Source: Kangiella sp.
Lineage (GTDB): Bacteria; Pseudomonadota; Gammaproteobacteria; Enterobacterales; Kangiellaceae
Assembly (NCBI GenBank): GCA_002733465.1
Contig: NVVT01000012.1
Coordinates: forward strand, 122,253-141,055
DNA length: 18,803 nucleotides
Direction of reading: 5' to 3'
The translations under genes were made by a program, and so were the position numbers. This document shows positions 13,250 through 18,803 of the stretch, in pieces. The stretch's first letter is position 1. Each line of letters begins with the position of its first letter. The notes below the pieces were generated by a model. It was not told the DNA's origin. It worked only from the letters and a program-made list of their open reading frames with translations, and searched no databases.

Positions 13250-15520
13250 ATGACAGCACAATCATACAACATCGTTGACTTTAAACTTCATACATTAGGT
13301 TGGAAAGCATTCCAAGATCTTTCGGTTACAATAATGAGTGATATTTTTGGTCATGATATTCAATCTTTTTATGATTCGTATGATGGTGGTAGAGATGGCG
13401 CATTTCATGGGGTGTGGATTGATAAAGACAATGTCGCTAAGTCAGGCTCATTTACAGCTCAGTGTAAATTTACTTCAGATTATAAGAAAGGAATTAAAGT
13501 CTCTGATCTAAAAGATGACATTGAGAAAGCTAAAAGACTAGCAAGCAAAGGACTTGCCAACCACTACATATTATTTACGAATGCTCAATTAACTGGTAAT
13601 CAAGATGAGTCGTTACGAAAGGTGTTTGAAGAAATTGAAGGGATAGAGTCTTTCACCGCATATGGTAAAGAACGAATTTCTCAAATTATATTAGAGTCCC
13701 CAAGATTAAGAATGCTTGTGCCTAGAATTTACGGATTAGGTGATTTAAGCCAAATTTTGGATGAAAGAGCAGGTTCTCAAGCAAAAGCAATATTAGAATC
13801 ATTGGGTGATGATATTGCTAAATTTGTCTTAACTGATGCCTTTAATAAAAGTGCCAAAGCACTTGTAGAACACGGATTTGTGCTGTTATTAGGAGAACCT
13901 GCATGTGGTAAATCTACCATTGCAGCATCATTATCATTAGGGGCTTTAGATGAATGGGGGTGTAACACATTTAAAATTTGCTCAAGTGATGAATTTGTAC
14001 GTCATTGGAACCCTGACGAACCAAATAGGTTATTTTGGATTGATGATGCTTTTGGTGCCACTCAAGTAGATTGGAATGCAACATTTGCTTGGGCAAGGGT
14101 TTTTCCACATATAAATACAGCTATTCATAATGGAGCAAAAGTTATATTCACTTCAAGGGATTATATATACAAAAGTGCCAAAGGAAGCCTAAAAGAAACG
14201 TCGTTACCAGTGATAAAAGCTTCTCAAGTTGTTATTAATGTACAAGACATATCAGCACAAGAAAAAGAACAAATTTTATACAATCATATAAAGTTAGGGA
14301 ATCAACCAAGGAATTATATAAAAGAGATAAAACCATTTTTAAAAGATATAGCTGAGAATAAAAAATTTACACCAGAAATAGCGAGAAGACTTGGAAATAA
14401 ATTTTTTACTCAGACACTTCAAATTAATAAGTATGCTCTTATAAATTTTGTAGAAAACCCTGTTCAGTTTTTAATAGATGTTTTATCTACACTCGATAAA
14501 CAAAATATTTCGGCATTAGCAGTTATATTTATGCGAGCCGGAGTATTGCCGAGTCCTATTGATCTATCTGAGAGCGAAAATAAAGCATTGAAATTACTTG
14601 GCGGTACCGTAGATGGAGTGATCTCAGCCCTTAAGTTTTTGAATGGTAGTTTGACTATCTTGAATTTTGAAGAGAGTCAACATGTATGGAGATATAAGCA
14701 CCCAACCATCAGGGATGCTTTTGCTCAATATGTCGCTGATGATGTTGAATTACTAGAAATATATTTAGGAGGTGCATCATTAGAAAAACTATTTCAGGAA
14801 GTTGCATGTGCAAATATAGAAATGGACGGTCTTAAAGTAATTGTTCCAAAATCACATTATAAAATACTGATAAGAAGAATGTCTGCATTCGATAAAAGTT
14901 CATATTATTACCATAGCGTGTTCAATAATTTTTTAACCAAAAGATGTGATAAGGAATTTTTAGCGCTTTACCATAATATTAATCCTGATTTTTTAGAAAA
15001 CTTGAAAATTGGAAATTTATCTTATGTGAGATCTGATTTAGATATAATTGTTAAATATTTTGACGAAGATCTATTACCTGAAGCACATAGAATGCAAGTA
15101 GTAAAATCACTTCATGAGTTGGCTTTGAATGAGTATGATATTCAGTTTTCAAATAATGAGTTGAAAAATATGCTAAAGAAAAAGGAGCTGAATTTAATCA
15201 AGTTAGATGTATCTAATAAAGTAATCCCTAACCTAGATAGTATAATTGCTCAAATATCATCAGACTATGATGATGAATGGGAACCTGAGGATCATTTTTC
15301 CGATTTAACAAACACCCTTCGTGCGTATGAAGAAATGTTTTCTAACGATAATGAGTTGTGTACACAGATTTCTATAGCTCAAGATTGGGTCGAAGATGAA
15401 ATAAGAACATTGGCTGATACAAGAGAAAGAATATTTGATGACGATGTTCATAATTATAAGGCTACTACGGGATCTAATTTGAGTACAGAGCGTTCAATAT
15501 TTGATGATATTGATAGTTAA
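13250..15520 (+). CDS. Restriction-endonuclease plus STAND NTPase fusion (nSTAND3-like), candidate antiphage sensor
   Basis: The N-terminal domain (about 1-165) is an Mrr-like PD-(D/E)XK nuclease: 'GWKAFQDLSVTIMSDIFG', 'YDGGRDGAFHG' with D49, and 'TAQCKF' (Q71-C-K73). A P-loop NTPase follows, with Walker A 'GEPACGKST' (G215-T223), Walker B 'RLFWIDDAFG' (D265/D266) and sensor-like 'GAKVIFTSRDYIYKSA'. A region near 465-495 ('VWRYKHPTIRDAFAQYV') is common in STAND proteins. Residues about 500-756 are helical and likely the sensor part. The C-terminus ends 'RSIFDDIDS'. Nuclease-STAND-sensor order matches antiphage STAND (Avs-like) logic, in which ligand binding drives assembly and DNA cleavage. 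The start ATG 13250 has a weak Shine-Dalgarno sequence. I cannot assign an Avs type. Confidence 0.78.
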   Translation: MTAQSYNIVDFKLHTLGWKAFQDLSVTIMSDIFGHDIQSFYDSYDGGRDGAFHGVWIDKDNVAKSGSFTAQCKFTSDYKKGIKVSDLKDDIEKAKRLASKGLANHYILFTNAQLTGNQDESLRKVFEEIEGIESFTAYGKERISQIILESPRLRMLVPRIYGLGDLSQILDERAGSQAKAILESLGDDIAKFVLTDAFNKSAKALVEHGFVLLLGEPACGKSTIAASLSLGALDEWGCNTFKICSSDEFVRHWNPDEPNRLFWIDDAFGATQVDWNATFAWARVFPHINTAIHNGAKVIFTSRDYIYKSAKGSLKETSLPVIKASQVVINVQDISAQEKEQILYNHIKLGNQPRNYIKEIKPFLKDIAENKKFTPEIARRLGNKFFTQTLQINKYALINFVENPVQFLIDVLSTLDKQNISALAVIFMRAGVLPSPIDLSESENKALKLLGGTVDGVISALKFLNGSLTILNFEESQHVWRYKHPTIRDAFAQYVADDVELLEIYLGGASLEKLFQEVACANIEMDGLKVIVPKSHYKILIRRMSAFDKSSYYYHSVFNNFLTKRCDKEFLALYHNINPDFLENLKIGNLSYVRSDLDIIVKYFDEDLLPEAHRMQVVKSLHELALNEYDIQFSNNELKNMLKKKELNLIKLDVSNKVIPNLDSIIAQISSDYDDEWEPEDHFSDLTNTLRAYEEMFSNDNELCTQISIAQDWVEDEIRTLADTRERIFDDDVHNYKATTGSNLSTERSIFDDIDS

Positions 15521-15780
15521 TCACGAATTAGCGAATGGGACCGGTGGTTTTGATAAAAATGGAAATGAAAGTTGCTGTTGAAGTCAAAACTCTAGGTAAG
15601 TGATTTTTCAGAAGCATCCATTGCTGTTACTAGAATTAGAATAACAGTGGTAACTGTTGAAATAGTTGAATGGAAATTATTAATCTTACAACAGGCGATT
15701 CTGTTCATCGAAGAACACATAATTAAAGTAAAAAAACAATTAGTCAATTTTGGCTTCGGCTTTTTCAGGACAGATATCTA
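15521..15780. promoter_or_regulatory. Intergenic region with AACAGT/ACTGTT half-sites upstream of the OLD gene
   Basis: Three related half-sites are clustered: CTGTTAC (15634-15640), AACAGT (15643-15648) and ACTGTT (15653-15658). The last two form a 6-bp inverted repeat with a 4-nt gap. A promoter candidate TTGAAA, 16 bp, ATTAAT begins within the same block at about 15657. This could be an operator. A 22-codon ATG frame at 15535-15603 has no supporting signal and is not called. Confidence 0.3.
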
Positions 15781-17913
15781 ATGAAGATTAGTGAATTATC
15801 AATAAAAAACTTTAAGGGTCTAAGAGAGGAGACTTTTAGTCCGAAGTCTTTTTCTTGCTTGGTGGGTGAGAATAACGCTGGAAAATCTACCGTGTTGCAG
15901 GCGTTGGTGTATGCGCTAAATCGACCTAAAAACATTCCTGCGTCTATGTTTTACGATGAAAACCAAGCGATTATTTTTAAATTAAAATTTGAAGAAGTCA
16001 CTGTAGGTGATTTGAATCGGTTAAAGCCTGAGCATAAAAAAAAGATGGAGCCGTTGGTATATGGTGGTGAGCTGACACTAACAGCAAAATATATAAATAC
16101 TGAAGGGGTGGAGCTGTTTGTTGCTAAGTTGGTGCCTGTTGATGAGGGGCTTAGAGAGGACGTAATTAAAGCAAACTTCACTGGTGTGAGAAGTGCTGCT
16201 CAAGCTAGAGCAGTAATACAAGTTAACTATCCAGAATACATTGAAGAATTACCTGATTACGTCACACCAGCACAGGCTAAAGAATTTTTAAATCAAAAAA
16301 TAGCTGAATTATCACCTGATCAATTTGAATATATTGACACTACTTTGCCTTCAGGAATACCTAGCTCAATTTCTGCATTGATTCCAGAACCTATTTATAT
16401 ACCTGCAGTAAAGAATTTTGAAGATGATCTAAAAACAACTCAATCTACAAGTTTTGGCAGACTGATGGGGCTTCTGATGGAGGATTTGTCATCAGATCTT
16501 CAAGATATTAATGATACGTTGTTGGATTTAAAGAAAAGATTAAATAGATATGTCGATGATAATGGAGATATGCAAGACCAGCGGTTGCCCAAAGTAGTTG
16601 AGTTAGAAAGTACTATAGAAGGATTTTTGTCAGAAAATTTTCCTAATATTTCAGTTGATCTAGAAATCCCTCCACCAGAAATTAAGACAATACTAAATAC
16701 TGCAAAAATTTATATTGATGATGGCTCTAGGGATTTGATTGAAAATAAGGGGGATGGTGTTAAACGATCACTAACATTTTCTCTTTTGAGAGCTTATGTT
16801 GAAATTTTATCTAGAAGAAATGCAGAAGTGACAAATGAAGTGCTGGAGGATGAAAATGCGCAAGAAGTTTTAGAAAAACCACTAATATTTCTTTTTGAAG
16901 AGCCAGAGCTTTATTTACACCCTAAAGCTCAGAGAATTTTATTTAGCACATTAGCTGCGATTTCAAATGACTTTCAAACAGTCATTACCACACACAGTCC
17001 ATTGTTTTTTGAACCAGGTGTGACTGCCCAGTTTGTCAGAGTAGCCAAAGAAGCAGCTGAGCCAAAGCCAATAGGAAAACTTTATCCTGTTGACTTTGAT
17101 ATTGATCAAGAAAATTTAAATACATTCAGAATGGCAAAGTTTGATCATTCGGAAGCTGCTTTTTTTAGTAACCATATCGTGTTGTATGAAGGGGAGTCTG
17201 ATGACTTTTTCTTCAGACATATGGCCAAAACTTTGAAGCATGAATGGTCTTTTGATGACAAAAATATTGCACTGGTTGAAGTTGGTGGAAAAGGTAATTT
17301 CTCAAAGTTTCGAAAATTTTTCAAGTCTTTCGGATTGAAAGTGTCCATTTTGTGCGACTTAGATGTTTTGGTCAAAGATTTTCAACATTTAGGTGCTTCT
17401 GAAGAAACTACCGTTCAAAAAGGACAACTTCTTCAAACTCTCAATCGACGAGTTGATGAATTAGATATTACCGCTCAACTAACTGGGAAGAGAGTTAAGA
17501 AACAATGCAAGAATCCTAGATGGATAGAAAAATATGAAGCGGCAAAACAGGTGATTTCTCAGGTAACTGAAGTAGGTAATGCAACTGCTGAACAAATAGA
17601 ATTATTTAATTCATTATTCCTATGGGAAGCTGATGAGGCCAAATATACTGTACTCACTTCAGATGATGAAGTTAAAATAGAGGTAGTTGCTTTGTTAGAT
17701 CAGCTGCGGAGTGAAGGAATATACGTTTTAAGCAAAGGAGCTATAGAAGAATATTACCCCGCCGAAATTACTATGAATATTTCAAAACCGGAACGAGCCT
17801 TAAAAGTAATTGAGCATGTTACCACTAGAGAATTTGCATTAGCTCTGTCTTCGCCATTAGTTGAAGGTAGGGTTTCAGAATTTGAAGAAATCTTTTCTTC
17901 TATCTTTGAGTAG
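15781..17913 (+). CDS. OLD-family ATP-dependent nuclease (AAA ATPase plus TOPRIM)
   Basis: The 710-aa protein starts 'MKISELSIKNFKGL', the usual SMC/OLD opening. It has Walker A 'GENNAGKST' (29-37), a signature-like 'NKGDGVKRSLTFSLLRAY' region, Walker B 'IFLFEEPELYLHP' (E373/E374) and an H-loop 'TTHSP' (H405). A C-terminal TOPRIM domain follows, with 'LYEGESDDFFF' (E470, E472) and 'LCDLDVL' (D526, D528). OLD proteins cut DNA under ATP control and are known in phage exclusion (P2 Old) and as GajA in Gabija. No UvrD-like gene follows, so this fits class 1, a single-gene OLD, rather than Gabija. All catalytic motifs appear intact. An insert at about 180-330 between Walker A and B is family-typical. 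Confidence 0.88.
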   Translation: MKISELSIKNFKGLREETFSPKSFSCLVGENNAGKSTVLQALVYALNRPKNIPASMFYDENQAIIFKLKFEEVTVGDLNRLKPEHKKKMEPLVYGGELTLTAKYINTEGVELFVAKLVPVDEGLREDVIKANFTGVRSAAQARAVIQVNYPEYIEELPDYVTPAQAKEFLNQKIAELSPDQFEYIDTTLPSGIPSSISALIPEPIYIPAVKNFEDDLKTTQSTSFGRLMGLLMEDLSSDLQDINDTLLDLKKRLNRYVDDNGDMQDQRLPKVVELESTIEGFLSENFPNISVDLEIPPPEIKTILNTAKIYIDDGSRDLIENKGDGVKRSLTFSLLRAYVEILSRRNAEVTNEVLEDENAQEVLEKPLIFLFEEPELYLHPKAQRILFSTLAAISNDFQTVITTHSPLFFEPGVTAQFVRVAKEAAEPKPIGKLYPVDFDIDQENLNTFRMAKFDHSEAAFFSNHIVLYEGESDDFFFRHMAKTLKHEWSFDDKNIALVEVGGKGNFSKFRKFFKSFGLKVSILCDLDVLVKDFQHLGASEETTVQKGQLLQTLNRRVDELDITAQLTGKRVKKQCKNPRWIEKYEAAKQVISQVTEVGNATAEQIELFNSLFLWEADEAKYTVLTSDDEVKIEVVALLDQLRSEGIYVLSKGAIEEYYPAEITMNISKPERALKVIEHVTTREFALALSSPLVEGRVSEFEEIFSSIFE

Positions 17914-18012
17914 AAGTTAGTGTAATTCGAGCGGGGGCGGACCAACCATATTCCTTTTATGATAAGGCTTCACACCACGCTTAGAAGCCTGTTTTTGAGG
18001 TAAAAAACGGTC

Positions 18013-18041
18013 TTCAAGGAAAAAAATATACAAGGTACTAT
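18013..18041 (+). promoter_or_regulatory. Weak promoter candidate for the DUF2130 gene
   Basis: TTCAAG (18013-18018), 17 bp, TACTAT (18036-18041) lies about 40 bp before the DUF2130 start codon. Both boxes deviate from consensus. The rest of the gap 17914-18081 shows a GC-rich block (GAGCGGGGGCGGACC, about 17928-17942) unlike its surroundings, but no gene. Confidence 0.35.
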
Positions 18042-18081
18042 ACCCAATCAGACTAATTGAAAAAGTAGAGGAACAATAGTC

Positions 18082-18803
18082 ATGCACGAAATCACCTGTC
18101 CCCATTGTAAAAAAGCTTTCAAGATTGACGAAGCTGGGTATTCAGACATCCTGAAACAGGTTCACGATAGTGAATTTGAAAAACAGTTACACGATAGGCT
18201 TGAGCTGGCAGAAAAAGATAAAGTAAATGCTGTTCAACTTGCTAAGGAAAAAGCTAGCAGCGAAATGCTAAAGACTGCCGCAGACAAGGACACTGAGATT
18301 CAAGGTTTGAAGGCAAAGTTAGACGCAGGCGAGATATCGCAACAACTTGCTGTGAGTGAGGCGCTTAAAATCGTTGAAAAGGAACGCGACACATTTGCTA
18401 ATGAACTAAAGCAGGCTAAGCAAGATAACGATAATGCTTCGGCGTTAACAAAGGCCAATCACTCAAACCAACTTCAAGAGACCTCTGCTAAAAAAGATGC
18501 ACAGATTCAAGAGCTAAAGGCAAAGCTCAGTGCTAACGAAGTTACGCAAAAGCACGCGGTCATCGAAGCGATTAATGAAGCTGAGAAAGGGCGCAATCAA
18601 CTGCAGAGTGAACTTGATCGAACAACACTTGAGAAGCAACTCTCTGAGAAGTCACTCAAAGATAAGTACGAAACGCAAATCAAGGGTCGTGAACACGAGA
18701 TTGAGCGTTTACGAGATATGAAGGCACGCCAGTCAACCAAGATGGTTGGAGAAACTCTTGAGATACACTGCGAAACCGAATTCAACCGTATTCGAGCAAC
18801 AGC
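18082..18803 (+). CDS. DUF2130 coiled-coil protein, N-terminal part (cut by right edge)
   Basis: ATG 18082 follows AGAGGAA, and the frame stays open to the window end (240 codons). The N-terminus 'MHEITCPHCKKAFKIDE' has a CxxC pair (C6, C9), a possible zinc ribbon. A long Lys/Glu/Ala-rich coiled coil follows (about residues 25-215), with internal similarity between 'DTEIQGLKAKLDAGEISQ' and 'DAQIQELKAKLSANEVTQ'. The last residues, 'ERLRDMKARQSTKMVGETLE' and 'IHCETEFNRIRA', match the start of the DUF2130 domain. Function of the family is unknown; similarity to nucleases has been suggested. Family members usually exceed 400 residues, so roughly half the gene lies outside the window. Composition is less AT-rich than its neighbours. 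Confidence 0.85.
   Translation, partial: MHEITCPHCKKAFKIDEAGYSDILKQVHDSEFEKQLHDRLELAEKDKVNAVQLAKEKASSEMLKTAADKDTEIQGLKAKLDAGEISQQLAVSEALKIVEKERDTFANELKQAKQDNDNASALTKANHSNQLQETSAKKDAQIQELKAKLSANEVTQKHAVIEAINEAEKGRNQLQSELDRTTLEKQLSEKSLKDKYETQIKGREHEIERLRDMKARQSTKMVGETLEIHCETEFNRIRAT

Noticed and set aside
15535..15603. Small 22-codon ORF upstream of the OLD gene
   Set aside because: No ribosome binding site and too short to judge.
15781..17913. Gabija (GajA-GajB)
   Set aside because: No UvrD-like helicase gene follows, and the protein is longer than usual GajA.
18530..18721. ORF of 63 codons with many Arg and Lys near the right edge
   Set aside because: It is out of frame within the DUF2130 coiled coil, whose own frame is open from 18082 to the edge.

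Overview
The window looks like accessory DNA from an AT-rich gammaproteobacterium, probably a marine Vibrionales/Alteromonadales-type host. This rests on base composition by eye, an AlpA-controlled phage-like island, a YqiA/YcfP-type esterase and a tRNA-Leu-like 3' end used as an integration site. The genus cannot be fixed from sequence alone.

Region A (1 to about 6796) reads as the right-hand part of a small integrated, satellite-like phage element. In order: the C-terminal end of an unknown gene, an unknown 275-aa protein, an AlpA/Cox-type regulator, and a small winged-helix replication-initiator-like protein whose 3' end runs into 22-bp tandem repeats followed by a very AT-rich stretch (a lambda-O/iteron-like origin layout). 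Then come an HK97-fold major capsid gene, a structured G-rich non-coding segment that could be a cos/packaging site, a ClpP-type prohead protease, and a two-gene module (soluble DUF4747-like protein plus four-helix membrane protein, ATGA overlap). The region closes with an 18-nt copy of a tRNA 3' end including CCA, which I read as the right attachment site. The integrase and intact tRNA would lie left of the window. No portal, terminase or tail gene is present, so the element would need a helper for these, or it is a relic.

Region B (about 6797 to 18803) is a dense run of defence-like and accessory genes. It holds a two-gene nucleotidyltransferase toxin-antitoxin-like operon with a strong promoter and a palindromic operator candidate, a YqiA/YcfP-like esterase, and an oppositely oriented HD-domain protein. 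These are followed by a HIT protein and an HNH nuclease 2 nt apart, an unrecognised 614-aa protein with a C-terminal PD-(D/E)XK nuclease domain, a 756-aa REase plus STAND NTPase fusion, a stand-alone OLD-family ATPase/TOPRIM nuclease, and the start of a DUF2130 coiled-coil protein cut by the right edge.

How the parts may work together (inference): AlpA would switch the satellite to excision and replication. The minimal initiator would fire the adjacent origin. The element's own capsid and protease would build heads that a helper phage fills, and the DUF4747/membrane pair is cargo. Region B looks like a defence island beside a tRNA-Leu integration hotspot, where each one- or two-gene unit could act on phage independently.
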